Source: Sutterella sp. (GTDB taxonomy: Bacteria > Pseudomonadota > Gammaproteobacteria > Burkholderiales > Burkholderiaceae_F). Taken from it: a stretch of DNA of 53,278 nucleotides. Below the pieces are notes generated by a model, which saw only the letters and a list, made by a program, of their open reading frames with translations, was not told where the DNA came from and searched no databases. Shown piece after piece: positions 24,791 through 33,292 of this stretch. The stretch spans positions 1-53,278 of the forward strand of contig JAHHRG010000006.1 of the NCBI GenBank assembly GCA_020025965.1, written 5' to 3'. Every line of letters begins with the position of its first letter. Within the stretch, counting starts at the first letter, position 1. The translations under genes were made by a program, and so were the position numbers.

Positions 24791-25855
24791 TTAGAGCACG
24801 TTCTGGCGAAGCGTACCGTCAGCGTAGTGAGCAGCCATAACGCTCAGGTTGATCGGCTTGATACGAGCCCCCTGACCTTCGCAACCGAAGGCGAGGTAAC
24901 GCTGGACGCACAGATCCTTGGCAGCGGCGCGAGCAACCTTGAGGTAGGCGCGCGGGTCGAAGCCCGAGGGATTTTCGACGAGATACTTACGGATAGCAGC
25001 CGTCATGGCGAGACGGATGTCGGTGTCAATATTGACCTTGCGAACACCGTGCTTGATGGCTTCCTGAATTTCTTCAACGGGTACACCGTAAGTTTCGCGC
25101 ATGTCGCCACCGAATTCGCGGATCTGAGCGAGGTATTCCTGAGGAACCGAGGAAGAACCGTGCATCACGAGATGAGTGTTCGGGAGGCGATCGTGGATTT
25201 CCTTGACGCGGGCGATGGAGAGAATTTCACCGGTGGGCTTACGGGTGAACTTGTAAGCACCGTGAGACGTGCCGATGGCGATGGCGAGGGCGTCAAGCTG
25301 GGTAGCCTTGACAAAATCGGCAGCCTGATCCGGATCGGTGAGCAACTGATCGCGGGTCATCGTGGCATCGGTGCCGTGACCGTCTTCCTTGTCGCCCTTC
25401 ATGGTTTCGAGGGAGCCGAGGCAACCGAGTTCACCTTCAACGGAAACGCCGATACAGTGAGCCATTTCAACAACGCGGCGAGTAACGTCGAGGTTGTATT
25501 CGTAGGTGGAAATGGTCTTGCCGTCGCCCATCAGGGAGCCGTCCATCATGACGGACGTAAAGCCCATACGCATAGCACCCTGGCAGACAGCCGGATTCTG
25601 ACCGTGGTCCTGGTGCATACAGACGGGGACATCGGGATATTCTTCAACGGCAGCGGTAATCAAATGACGGAGGAACTGTTCACCGGCGTACTTACGGGCA
25701 CCGGCGGAGGCCTGCATGATCACAGGAGCGCCGACTTCCTGAGCGGCGCTCATAATGGCCTGGACCTGTTCGAGGTTATTCACGTTGAAGGCAGGGACGC
25801 CGTAACCGTTTTCGGCAGCGTGGTCAAGCAACTGACGCATGGAAACAAGAGCCAT
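24791..25855 (-). CDS. fba: Fructose-bisphosphate aldolase class II
   Basis: 354 residues, zinc-dependent, of the Calvin-type (CbbA-like) subgroup. It cleaves fructose 1,6-bisphosphate to triose phosphates and works in reverse in gluconeogenesis with Fbp. Zinc and active-site segments: PVCMHQDHGQN, GFTSVMMDGS, VEGELGCLGS, AIAIGTSHGAYKF, LVMHGSSSVPQEY and VRKVNIDTDIR. The ribosome site GGAG is 10 bases before ATG 25855. Single gene with a terminator. Confidence 0.95.
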   Translation of the reverse strand: MALVSMRQLLDHAAENGYGVPAFNVNNLEQVQAIMSAAQEVGAPVIMQASAGARKYAGEQFLRHLITAAVEEYPDVPVCMHQDHGQNPAVCQGAMRMGFTSVMMDGSLMGDGKTISTYEYNLDVTRRVVEMAHCIGVSVEGELGCLGSLETMKGDKEDGHGTDATMTRDQLLTDPDQAADFVKATQLDALAIAIGTSHGAYKFTRKPTGEILSIARVKEIHDRLPNTHLVMHGSSSVPQEYLAQIREFGGDMRETYGVPVEEIQEAIKHGVRKVNIDTDIRLAMTAAIRKYLVENPSGFDPRAYLKVARAAAKDLCVQRYLAFGCEGQGARIKPINLSVMAAHYADGTLRQNVL

Positions 25856-26104
25856 GACGATTTACTCCGATTGAATAAGAGATAACGATATCGGGATCGG
25901 GAAAGGGCAAAGCCTTTCAAAATACCGACAAAAACAATTGATAGAGATTGTATAGTCAGAACGTGACATTTGTGAGTGCAATCGACACAAAAGAGCCATT
26001 TTCTGCGTATATCGGTTTACTCGGGTAAAAGCCGAGCGCCGAGTGACGCTCGGGTCATACCTGTGCCTTTTGACGGGCAAAAGACAAAACTTCTTTTCAT
26101 TATA
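25856..26104. promoter_or_regulatory. fba promoter region, no gene
   Basis: AT-rich, without credible ORF. On the minus strand TATACAAT (complement of 25947-25954) could be a -10 for fba, but no firm -35 was assigned. Confidence 0.3.
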
Positions 26105-26142
26105 GAAAAAACGGAGCTTCCACATAGGTTGGAAGCTCCGTT
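26105..26142 (-). terminator. Intrinsic terminator of amiC
   Basis: Perfect 12-bp stem AACGGAGCTTCC against GGAAGCTCCGTT followed on the minus strand by TTTT. It starts 21 bases after the amiC stop. Confidence 0.93.
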
Positions 26143-26163
26143 ATTCGTATAAAGAAAGTTGAC

Positions 26164-27429
26164 TTAGTATTTCCAGCTTGTGTCGGCGAGCATTTGATTT
26201 TTAATACCGCGATAAATGGCCTCGGCTACTTTCTGCTGATGACGATGCGTAATTAAAAGCTGCTCTTCCTTAGGGTTGGAAATAAAGGCTGTTTCAACGA
26301 GAACGGACGGAATTCCTTGACCTTTGAGAACGGCGAAGCCTGCCTGTTCGACGGTAGTCTTGTGAAGTCGGTTAACGCTTTTCATTTCACGAAGAATCGA
26401 AGATCCTAGGCCGAGGCTGTAGTTGATCGTCCAGCTCCGAGTTAAGTCAACGACGTTTTTCTGAACGTCCTGTCGCATTTCCTTCATGCTGATACCGCCG
26501 ATCATGTCGGATTCGTTCTGCTTCTGGGCAAGCCATTTGGCTGCTGCCGAAGAAGCACCGCGCACCGAAAGAGCGAAAACGCTAGAGCCTCGTGCGGTCG
26601 GCTTGATAAACGCGTCGGCGTGAATACTCACCAAGAGATGTGCCTGCTTGATCTGAGCAATCTTGACACGCTTCCCGAGACTCAGAAAGTGGTCGGAGTT
26701 TCTCGTCATTAGGGCGGTCATGCGAGGATCACCGTTAATGAGTTTGACAAGACGACGGGCAATCTGCAGAACAACCGTTTTTTCACGGTTACCGCGTCGG
26801 CCGATGGCGCCGGGGTCTTCGCCGCCGTGACCGGGGTCGATTACGACAATGAACTTTTCGTCCTTTGGCTTCTGAATGGGACGCTTCTCAGGTTTTTTCT
26901 GAGCGGTGGTTGTCTTTTTGTCATTTTCAAGATCAGACAAGAGTGACTTAAGCTTGTCTTCGTCGCCTTCTGTAGCCAGAAGCTTACTGATTTCATCCTT
27001 CGGACGAGCCGGATAGAGGTCGAAAACCAAGCGGTTCTGATAGTTGCCAAAGGGCTTTAACTGGAAGATTTCCGGGTTGACGTCGGTTTTGAGTTCGACG
27101 ACGAGGCGAACGACGCGCGGGCGATACTGAGCAACTCGTACGCCGCGAATAAAAGGATCGTTGGGAGCTACGTCCGAAATCTGACGCTGAAACTTTTTGG
27201 TCAGTGCAAGATCGAAAATGTCGATAACAAGACGCAAAGGCGAGTGAAGAAAGAAGTATTTGTACTTCAGAGCAATGTCAGATTCGATCGTTACGCGCGT
27301 GTATTCCTCGGCGGGCCACATGCGCACGTCAACCAGTCTGGCCCCGAAAGCGGGCTGCCAGGGAGCAAGAGAAAGCAACAAGGTGCCGGCACTGCCGGCC
27401 ATTAAACGGCGTCGTTCGATATCAGGCAT
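26164..27429 (-). CDS. amiC: N-acetylmuramoyl-L-alanine amidase, AmiC type, Tat-exported
   Basis: 421 residues from ATG 27429, which gives MPDIERRRLMAGSAG followed by a hydrophobic stretch ending PAFGA, a twin-arginine-like signal peptide as in E. coli AmiA/AmiC. Next come an AMIN domain (about 30-140), a lysine-rich linker, and an Amidase_3 zinc domain (about 190-410) with VIDPGHGGEDPG, VSIHADAF and SVLVETAFISN carrying the zinc ligands and catalytic Glu. It cuts septal peptidoglycan at cell division. The start overlaps the tsaE stop (ATGCCTGA), implying translational coupling. Confidence 0.92.
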   Translation of the reverse strand: MPDIERRRLMAGSAGTLLLSLAPWQPAFGARLVDVRMWPAEEYTRVTIESDIALKYKYFFLHSPLRLVIDIFDLALTKKFQRQISDVAPNDPFIRGVRVAQYRPRVVRLVVELKTDVNPEIFQLKPFGNYQNRLVFDLYPARPKDEISKLLATEGDEDKLKSLLSDLENDKKTTTAQKKPEKRPIQKPKDEKFIVVIDPGHGGEDPGAIGRRGNREKTVVLQIARRLVKLINGDPRMTALMTRNSDHFLSLGKRVKIAQIKQAHLLVSIHADAFIKPTARGSSVFALSVRGASSAAAKWLAQKQNESDMIGGISMKEMRQDVQKNVVDLTRSWTINYSLGLGSSILREMKSVNRLHKTTVEQAGFAVLKGQGIPSVLVETAFISNPKEEQLLITHRHQQKVAEAIYRGIKNQMLADTSWKY

Positions 27430-27922
27430 GGCGAGTCTGAATGTCTTCGAGAACTGATCGACCAAGATCGCTCTTGGCGGTGAGTCGAGCGTGTCGACCC
27501 AGGCCCACGTGAGTTAAATCAATGACAATGTCGGCGTCGGGGACGAAAGGTTCTGCTTTTTCTGTCCACTCGGTAAAAGTGGCGAACCCCGGACCAAAGA
27601 AGTCGCGAAAGCCAGCATCCTCAAATTCCATCGGATCTTCGAAACGATAGAAGTCGAAATGATTGAGTGTGATTCCGAGGACAGGATAGGTTTCGACGAG
27701 GGCAAAGGTTGGACTTTTAACGGGGCCCTGGAAATTCAGTGTGCGCAGAATGGCACGGACGAAAGATGTTTTCCCAGCACCGAGATCGCCGTAAAGACGG
27801 ACTGTGAGACCGTGCTCGGTAAGAAGAGCCCGATTGCGAGCCATGAAGCCGGCAAAGAGAGCACCGAGTGCGTCCGTATCGTCCGGGTGCGGCAGGTCGA
27901 AGGAAAGGGAAAAGTCGGCCAT
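27422..27922 (-). CDS. tsaE: tRNA threonylcarbamoyladenosine biosynthesis ATPase TsaE
   Basis: 166 residues from ATG 27922 (MADFSLSFDLPHPDDT); upstream in-frame sequence does not resemble the family. Walker A is GDLGAGKTS at about 46-54, with SPTFALVETYP and LNHFDFYRFEDPMEFEDAG conserved in TsaE. It energises t6A37 formation with TsaB and TsaD; Sua5 in this window supplies the intermediate. Walker A residues are intact. The next gene amiC overlaps its stop; the tsaE-amiC order is common in proteobacteria. Confidence 0.93.
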   Translation of the reverse strand: MADFSLSFDLPHPDDTDALGALFAGFMARNRALLTEHGLTVRLYGDLGAGKTSFVRAILRTLNFQGPVKSPTFALVETYPVLGITLNHFDFYRFEDPMEFEDAGFRDFFGPGFATFTEWTEKAEPFVPDADIVIDLTHVGLGRHARLTAKSDLGRSVLEDIQTRHA

Positions 27923-28052
27923 ATTTTTCTGACGGCAAAAAAACAATTGACAAACAACTATTTTAGAACGACTTAGAGTATTCGTCACTTAATCGGTGAG
28001 TCATCACCTAGTAGAAATGGTTACGAAGAATGTAACAATGTATTGCAGACAC

Positions 28053-28081
28053 TTGCAAGTTTCTTCAGGGCACTTCATAAT
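28053..28081 (+). promoter_or_regulatory. Sigma70-type promoter of tRNA-Thr
   Basis: TTGCAA, 17 bases, CATAAT. The tRNA begins 47 bases further on. A TGACTGA inverted repeat lies in between. Confidence 0.65.
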
Positions 28082-28128
28082 TCAACTCCTCGATGACTGA
28101 CTCAGTCAGCGAGAACAAAAAATGGTAA

Positions 28129-28204
28129 GCCGGTGTAGCTCAGCTGGTAGAGCAGCGCATTCGTAATGCGAAGGTCGGGAGTTCGAATCTCTTCTCCGGC
28201 ACCA
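28129..28204 (+). tRNA. tRNA-Thr(CGT)
   Basis: 76 bases including encoded CCA. The sequence folds as a cloverleaf: acceptor GCCGGTG against CTCCGGC (one mismatch), D-arm TAGCTCAGCTGGTAGAGCA, anticodon loop with CGT, and T-loop TTCGAAT. The string is closely similar to E. coli tRNA-Thr(CGU). It reads ACG codons. It stands alone with its own promoter and terminator. Confidence 0.95.
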
Positions 28205-28214
28205 TACAAAATTA

Positions 28215-28253
28215 ACGGTCAGTGGATATTGTTCCTCGGGCCGTTTTTTTTTT
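28215..28253 (+). terminator. Intrinsic terminator of tRNA-Thr
   Basis: ACGGTC against GGCCGT with a long loop and ten T after the stem, 10 bases after the tRNA CCA. Confidence 0.85.
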
Positions 28254-28332
28254 GTCCGTATTTTACGCAATTTGAAAAATCGGGCGCTTCAGCGGTTATC
28301 AATGGCCGCATGGGCACCCGACTAATCAAGAC

Positions 28333-30804
28333 TTATTTGGATTCAGCAGTCGTTTTCTCGGTTGTTCCGAAGTCCATCGACTTGCTGAGTTTCGAAAGTA
28401 GCATGCCGGCGAGGGATTGCGGCGTTATGCCGTTGGCCGTAAAGTGACCGTTAACATAACGCACATTTTCCAGAACAATGTTGCGGTCCATCTTTCCTTC
28501 AAACTTATCAATCTTTTCTACCGCTTTATGTTTGCCTGTAAGCGCAGCCAGTGCACCGGCCAAATCTGCAATTTCACGGACTGCCTTGGTGTGTTTGGTA
28601 CCGGGTTCTTCGATGACGGCACTGTCGACAACTAAGTAGAGCGGTTCGGTGGTTCGAATGTCGAGACCACGAATGGCCGCATTCTTCCAGAACATGAGAG
28701 CGCCCCCCTTCTTGTCACGAATGTCGAAATTGTTGAAGTTCATGTCTCCAGCCCAGGCAACGACATCTTTTTTCATAGAGAAGCGGCCCGTAGTATCAAG
28801 GCGACCATTCTTCGCGCCGATACCGGTATAAGCGGTCAAAACCGGAGAGATGGTGGACATCGAAAGATTGTCGATTTTCGTTTCAACGTCAATCATGAGC
28901 GGATCAACCAAAAGCGTTCCCTTTGTCGAGAGTTTACCGTTGGCGAGATTGGCAGCGACGTTCACCGTTCCAGGCTTCGTAGCATCGGATGCGAGATTCT
29001 GCAGATCGGCACGAATATTGGTCAAGTTGAGTGCCGCTACGGGTTTCGTGGTCACATCTTTATAGGAGAGGCGACTTTCCAAGACTTGGAATTTGCCGAG
29101 AGACCATCGCCAAGGCGAACTCGCATCTTTCTCTGCCGGCTTATTGTTGACTGTTTCGGCGGATTTCGGGCTGTCGCCTATCGTCAGCAGATTGATACCT
29201 TTGGCATTGTTAACGACGGAGATATCCGCTTTTCTAATGTCCACGGTCTCTACGGCGATGTGACGACGATTGAGGTCGATGGACTTGAGCGAAATGCCGG
29301 CCGATGCGGCCTTGACGAGCGGAGAATTGCCGTTTCGAATGTCAATATTGGCGGTGTTGATATTTCCTGAGGCGATCACATTGCTGTTTTCAAGACGTCC
29401 GTCGATCTTAAAGCCCAAAATGCCGGATAGGTCAAGTCCCGCCGCCTCGCGAACATAAGGCGAAATGGCCTTTGTATTGAGACTCTTGCCGGCTAAGGAA
29501 AAGGCGAGACGATTGTCGATGGGAGAAAGGCTGCCATCGGCTTTGATCGAACCTCCCAAGAGTTTCGCATTGACGTGGAGCAGGGCCGTTTTGTCTTTAG
29601 CACGAGAATCCAGATTTTTTATATCCGCGTTGAATCGCGAAATATTGAGAGACGCGCGAGGGTGGACGGTCTGGTCATACCATCGAAGCGAACCGTTGGT
29701 GACTTCTAGGTCGGCGAGTGACCACTGCCAACCGATTTCGTTATCCATTTTCTGTGTTTCGGGAGCGGGAGTCGCTTTCCCGGTGGAAACCGGTCCGATA
29801 CTTCTCGGGGTACGGATCAAATTGAAAGCAGGATTGCGTACGCTCACTTTATCGATATGCGCTTCGCGAGCAAGTAGATCAAGTTCGCGTAGGTTTACGT
29901 TGATCGCCGACACCGAGGCGAGAGGTTCAACTTTCATGTTTACCTTCTGCACGGCTTTAAGCTCAGTGAGCGAAGCGGTGCCCGAGATAAGTGTCTTTCC
30001 GTCTTGATTGGCGGCAGGATTTCTGAAGGTAAGGGATAGATCTGTGGAAAGTTTTCCAGACTCAAGTTGCAGAGAGGCGCTGTTCAGGGTTGGTACCAGA
30101 CGGGCAAACTGCGAGATGTCAAGTCCCGCAATTTTGAGTTTCAGTCGGGTTTCGAGCGTGTCTTCGAAGGGGGTGGTCGTGCCTTCGGCAACGACGGGGG
30201 TGCCGTTGATTTTGAAGGCAAGAGACGGCGTGATAGAGCTTCGTTTGTCGCGTGAAATCGTGCTGACAAAAGGAAGGTCAATGTTGATATCGGTAATCGA
30301 CTGATCAAGGCCTCGCGCTTTGTCGATAACGCGCACTGAGGAATCCTTGAGTGCAATGTCATAGAGCGCAAAGTCGAGCATACCGCCAGCTTTTTCTTCG
30401 GCGGGCTGTGTTTGGACCTCGGCGGGGCTTTTATCCATCGTGAGTTTGCGAATACTCGGATCGTCGAGCGAGGCTGCTATATGCAAACCGTTTACATGAA
30501 GTTGGTCGACGACCGGAGCCATATGTTGAAGCGTTTCGGAAGAAACGTCGACGACGAGCTCTTTAAGGGTGACGAACGGCATCTCTGGCGACTGACCTTC
30601 GATGCGAAGACCTTCCAGCGCAAGTGTCCAGTTCCACGGATTGAAGCTCACATTGTCGAGTGTTACTTCTTTTTGAAGAATCTCACCGACTTGCTCGGTC
30701 AACGTGGATTTAACTATGGACGGGACAGCCAGATAACCGGCAGCGGCATATAGGGCGGTTAAGGTAACGGCGGCACCTGCCGTTAGTTTGAATATGTTCG
30801 CCAT
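28333..30804 (-). CDS. DUF748 (AsmA-like) envelope protein
   Basis: 823 residues. An N-terminal membrane anchor (about 7-27) is followed by long beta-rich repeats of the AsmA/DUF748 type, with DVSSETLQHMAPVVDQLHVNGL near the start and segments such as SVRVIDKARG and GSLRWYDQTVHPRASLNISR recurring (compare SRLSYKDVTTKPVAALNLTN later). The repeated unit fits the bridge-like lipid transport or AsmA fold group, so a role in outer-membrane or lipid homeostasis is plausible but unproven. It has no adjacent outer membrane partner. The start ATG 30804 fits the anchor. Confidence 0.8.
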   Translation of the reverse strand: MANIFKLTAGAAVTLTALYAAAGYLAVPSIVKSTLTEQVGEILQKEVTLDNVSFNPWNWTLALEGLRIEGQSPEMPFVTLKELVVDVSSETLQHMAPVVDQLHVNGLHIAASLDDPSIRKLTMDKSPAEVQTQPAEEKAGGMLDFALYDIALKDSSVRVIDKARGLDQSITDINIDLPFVSTISRDKRSSITPSLAFKINGTPVVAEGTTTPFEDTLETRLKLKIAGLDISQFARLVPTLNSASLQLESGKLSTDLSLTFRNPAANQDGKTLISGTASLTELKAVQKVNMKVEPLASVSAINVNLRELDLLAREAHIDKVSVRNPAFNLIRTPRSIGPVSTGKATPAPETQKMDNEIGWQWSLADLEVTNGSLRWYDQTVHPRASLNISRFNADIKNLDSRAKDKTALLHVNAKLLGGSIKADGSLSPIDNRLAFSLAGKSLNTKAISPYVREAAGLDLSGILGFKIDGRLENSNVIASGNINTANIDIRNGNSPLVKAASAGISLKSIDLNRRHIAVETVDIRKADISVVNNAKGINLLTIGDSPKSAETVNNKPAEKDASSPWRWSLGKFQVLESRLSYKDVTTKPVAALNLTNIRADLQNLASDATKPGTVNVAANLANGKLSTKGTLLVDPLMIDVETKIDNLSMSTISPVLTAYTGIGAKNGRLDTTGRFSMKKDVVAWAGDMNFNNFDIRDKKGGALMFWKNAAIRGLDIRTTEPLYLVVDSAVIEEPGTKHTKAVREIADLAGALAALTGKHKAVEKIDKFEGKMDRNIVLENVRYVNGHFTANGITPQSLAGMLLSKLSKSMDFGTTEKTTAESK

Positions 30805-31043
30805 TCGTGAGCCTCAGTTTTGTAACAAAGACCGTTCGCTGGGGGAGCCGTAATTTATGAAGACGACTCTGCCTGAGACGAGTCTCTAAAAAACGAAAGA
30901 TATCTTCCATGATAGCTGTCCGACAGGTGTCTGTCGCTCGGGGAAACGCTAGAAGGTTGCCAGCGACAAAAGACTGGGCTCTACGTCAAAATCGAATTTA
31001 AACCGATATTGATATGAAATTAAAGAAAAATCGGACGATTTGC
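30805..31043. other. Intergenic region between DUF748 and yjdM
   Basis: No credible ORF; the upstream regions of two divergent genes. Only the yjdM promoter at its right end could be assigned. Confidence 0.4.
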
Positions 31044-31071
31044 TTGCCTTTTTAAACACTGATGGTAGAAT
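31044..31071 (+). promoter_or_regulatory. Sigma70-type promoter of yjdM
   Basis: TTGCCT, 16 bases, TAGAAT, with the start codon 65 bases downstream and ribosome site AAGGA in front of it. Confidence 0.6.
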
Positions 31072-31135
31072 GCGGGCTTTTCAAACGGAGCTCGATTCTG
31101 GTGGCTCCTTCTCCGACAACAAGGACATATAACTA

Positions 31136-31474
31136 ATGACCACTCTTCCTCACTGCCCGAAGTGCAACTCCGAGTACACCTACGAAGACAACGGCCTCTT
31201 TATCTGCCCGGAATGCGCCCATGAATGGAGCGCAGCCACCGCTGCCGAAGAAGAGGAGGGGCTCATCGTCAAGGATGCTAACGGCACACTTCTCGCCGAC
31301 GGCGATTCCGTTACGATCATCAAGGGCCTCAAGGTGAAGGGGGCTTCTTCCATGCTCAAGATTGGCACGAAGGTTAAGAACATACGCCTGTGCGAAGGTG
31401 ATCACAATATCGACTGCAAGATCGAAGGCTTCGGTGCCATGAAGCTCAAATCCGAATTCGTGAAGAAGCTTTAA
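31136..31474 (+). CDS. yjdM: Zinc-ribbon PhnA/YjdM protein
   Basis: 112 residues. The N-terminal zinc ribbon uses C7, C10, C24 and C27 (CPKC...CPEC) and the C-terminal PhnA domain shows VKDANGTLLADGDSVTIIKGLKVKGASSMLKIGTKVKNIRLCEGDHNIDCKI. Despite the old name phnA it is not a phosphonoacetate hydrolase; its role is unknown. Good promoter, ribosome site and terminator. It is the last clearly chromosomal gene before the integrated element. Confidence 0.93.
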   Translation: MTTLPHCPKCNSEYTYEDNGLFICPECAHEWSAATAAEEEEGLIVKDANGTLLADGDSVTIIKGLKVKGASSMLKIGTKVKNIRLCEGDHNIDCKIEGFGAMKLKSEFVKKL

Positions 31475-31499
31475 GCCGATTTTCGGAAGCAGATGGAGG

Positions 31500-31530
31500 A
31501 CGAGTCTCTCAATAGGGGCTCGTTTTTTTT
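31500..31530 (+). terminator. Intrinsic terminator of yjdM
   Basis: ACGAGTCTC and GGGGCTCGT (with G-T pairs) followed by eight T. Confidence 0.88.
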
Positions 31531-31858
31531 ATGAATAAAAGTTAATCAGAATAGATCAGTAAATTCTTTCGCCGGATGATCCTTTTAATGCGGTTTAACG
31601 AAAAGGTTCAGATGCTTAACTATTGCTTCACTCAGGAAAAATTAGTGGTAATGCCTAACGATTACCAGTTCTGCCAAGAGACAAGAAGAAGGATTGCCAC
31701 CACGAGAGGATCGGTAAGAATTTAAGGCTGTAAAGAACAGGGAAAAATAACAAGCTCCAACAAAATTAGATGAAATTTAGTGAGATCGGTTTAGAAAGAG
31801 GGGGAGCAGGGCAAACGATTAAATCTCAACCGTCTAGAGGGTATTCTGAGGAATATAT
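31531..31858. other. Non-coding chromosomal stretch left of the element
   Basis: About 330 AT-rich bases with no credible ORF. A GGTAAT/ATTACC hairpin lies at 31649-31668. Nothing else recognised. Confidence 0.35.
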
Positions 31859-31910
31859 GAAAAAACCGAGCCTGAATAGACTCGGTTTTTGATGTTTGGT
31901 GGAGGCGGCG
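31859..31910 (-). other. att-like junction: tmRNA-like 3' tail plus terminator
   Basis: Read on the minus strand: CGCCGCCTCCACCA (31910-31897), six bases, then a terminator hairpin AAAAACCGAG/CTCGGTTTTTT. The 14 bases equal the terminal bases of betaproteobacterial tmRNA including CCA (recalled, not searched). A tail followed by its terminator is what integration into the 3' end of a tRNA or tmRNA leaves behind. The left attachment site of the element is inferred here. Confidence 0.5.
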
Positions 31911-32138
31911 ACTTACTAAACCGTAAGTGAAATGGTTCTGGCACAGTGGTTTTAGATATATAACGACAATAGTTGATCCATGAGTTGATCCATTCCTTTA
32001 TGAAAAAACAGCAACGCTCTGGATACCCTCACCCCATAACACTTTAATTGTTCGTAATGAAACCTAATAACGCTCTGAAAGAAGTGCGAAGTGTGAGAAA
32101 TGTGGGGAAGATTACTCAGCTAGGACTCTGTCTATCTA
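31897..32138 (+). repeat. Long direct repeat, copy R1
   Basis: About 240 bp sharing long strings with copy R2 at 34889-35118, in the same order: TGGAGGC, CGACTTAC, GTAAGTGAAATG, TTTTAGATATATAACGAC, AGTTGATCCAT, CCCCATAACACTT, AAACCTAATA, TGTGGGGAAGATTA and GTCTATCTA. It has a conserved hairpin ACTTAC-N6-GTAAGT (31911-31928) next to the att-like end. Relative to R2 it carries a duplication of AGTTGATCCAT. Confidence 0.85.
32083..32110 (+). repeat. Iteron triplet I1 (9-bp period)
   Basis: Three units at 9-bp steps: AGTGCGA-AG, TGTGAGA-AA, TGTGGGG-AAG. It lies 188 bases upstream of the PemK-like gene on its coding strand. The first unit is degenerate. Confidence 0.65.
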
Positions 32139-32244
32139 TAAATAATGATCATGTTTTTGAAAAGATGAAATCGACTCGTAATATTCAAGCTCACTAGATT
32201 GAGGCTTCAAAGGGCCGAAGTGCGAACCAATAATGGGGGGAGCG

Positions 32245-32274
32245 TTGACTTTTCTGTAGAATCAGAAAGATAAG
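32245..32274 (+). promoter_or_regulatory. Possible promoter of the PemK-like gene
   Basis: TTGACT, 18 bases, GATAAG, 24 bases before the start codon. The -35 is good, the -10 only fair. Confidence 0.4.
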
Positions 32275-32297
32275 CGTAACAACTATGAGGTTAGTCA

Positions 32298-32756
32298 ATG
32301 GCTATCAGTTACCCGCCAAATCAAGGGGAAATTCTGATTTGCGACTTTTCTGGCTCAATCAAACCTGAAATTTGTAAAAAACGTCCTGTTTTGGTTTTAA
32401 CACCTCGTTTCAGAAGGGTCCAACGTCTTCTAACGGTTATACCGTTAAGTACAACAGCTCCTATGTCTATCCAACGATGGCATACAAAGATTCAGGTTGA
32501 TTTGCCTCATCCTTATGACTCTCCCGAATGCTGGGCGAAATGCGACCTTATTCAAACCGTATCATGGGATCGGTTAAGTTTGTTCAAAGCCGGAAAGGAT
32601 TGTTATGGGAAACGAATCTATCCTCGAGTCGTATTAGACCCCGCAACTCTAGAAAGAGTTTGGCAATGTGTGCTTCATGGCCTTGGGCGTAGTGATCTTG
32701 TGGATTTGAAGAAGAGTTTTGAGGATTTACAAAGGCGCTTGACTACAAACGAGTAG
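32298..32756 (+). CDS. PemK/MazF-like endoribonuclease toxin
   Basis: 152 residues. Start NQGEILICDFSGS, then CKKRPVLVLTPR, LLTVIPLSTTAP, ECWAKCDLIQTVSWDRL, the strand order of the PemK/MazF SH3-like barrel. Such toxins cleave RNA and are neutralised by a cognate antitoxin. No antitoxin ORF is visible upstream: the 160 bases before the gene contain only ORFs of about ten codons, and a terminator follows it. It is longer than typical MazF (about 110) with an extra C-terminal helix. It may be a solitary toxin-fold protein with another use, for example gene control in the element. Ribosome site GAGGT before ATG 32298. Confidence 0.75.
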   Translation: MAISYPPNQGEILICDFSGSIKPEICKKRPVLVLTPRFRRVQRLLTVIPLSTTAPMSIQRWHTKIQVDLPHPYDSPECWAKCDLIQTVSWDRLSLFKAGKDCYGKRIYPRVVLDPATLERVWQCVLHGLGRSDLVDLKKSFEDLQRRLTTNE

Positions 32757-33292
32757 TCTAGTATTCTTTAGTCGTCTCCCGCTCTGAGCATTTTGCTTAT
32801 CGGGCTAAGTCCTGTTTCTTTAAAGAACAGGCCTCTGCGGATCCGAGATTGCAATCGACCGTAGCGACATTTACAGCCCCGTCGGTGAAAACCTACGGGG
32901 CTTTGCTTTTTTACCTCACTAAACGTGCAATATTGATATCTAGGGAAGATATGGATCGATGGGGCTCAAACAGTTTGTTGCAGATCAATGACACGTTTGG
33001 AAAAGAGGGGAAGATTACTCAGCAAGGAGAAGACCCGACGAACTCGTGTTCATCGGGCTTTGTGTTCTGGTGTGGGAGCGTCAGATCTGGATGTAACTGC
33101 TAGAAGAGAATGGCGTTTTTTATTGGATACTCTATAGCTTATTCCAACGGTAAAAATGCCAAGAAAAAGGGTATAAAAAAATAAGAAGTAATTGGTATCC
33201 AACACTCGATCAGTTGGAGAGATTGTTGTGGAAATAAAAGATCTCAGCCCTATCGTTAGTAGAAAAATTTTGGTGGACAGATAAGTTGATCC
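32757..33292. other. Non-coding stretch between PemK-like and reverse transcriptase genes
   Basis: No credible gene. It contains a strong terminator (32875-32911), a second hairpin (33033-33063, GACCCGACGAA against TGTTCATCGGGC), a string near 33010-33025 (AGGGGAAGATTACTCAGC) shared with R1, and an 8-bp inverted repeat TTGGATAC/GTATCCAA at 33123 and 33195. Confidence 0.45.
32875..32911 (+). terminator. Intrinsic terminator of the PemK-like gene
   Basis: AGCCCCGTCGGT and ACCTACGGGGCT (one mismatch) around GAAA, then TTTGCTTTTTT. Confidence 0.85.

Noticed and set aside
24722..25885. 387-codon plus-strand ORF opposite fba
   Set aside because: Shadow of the aldolase gene; composition driven by the codon bias of the real gene.
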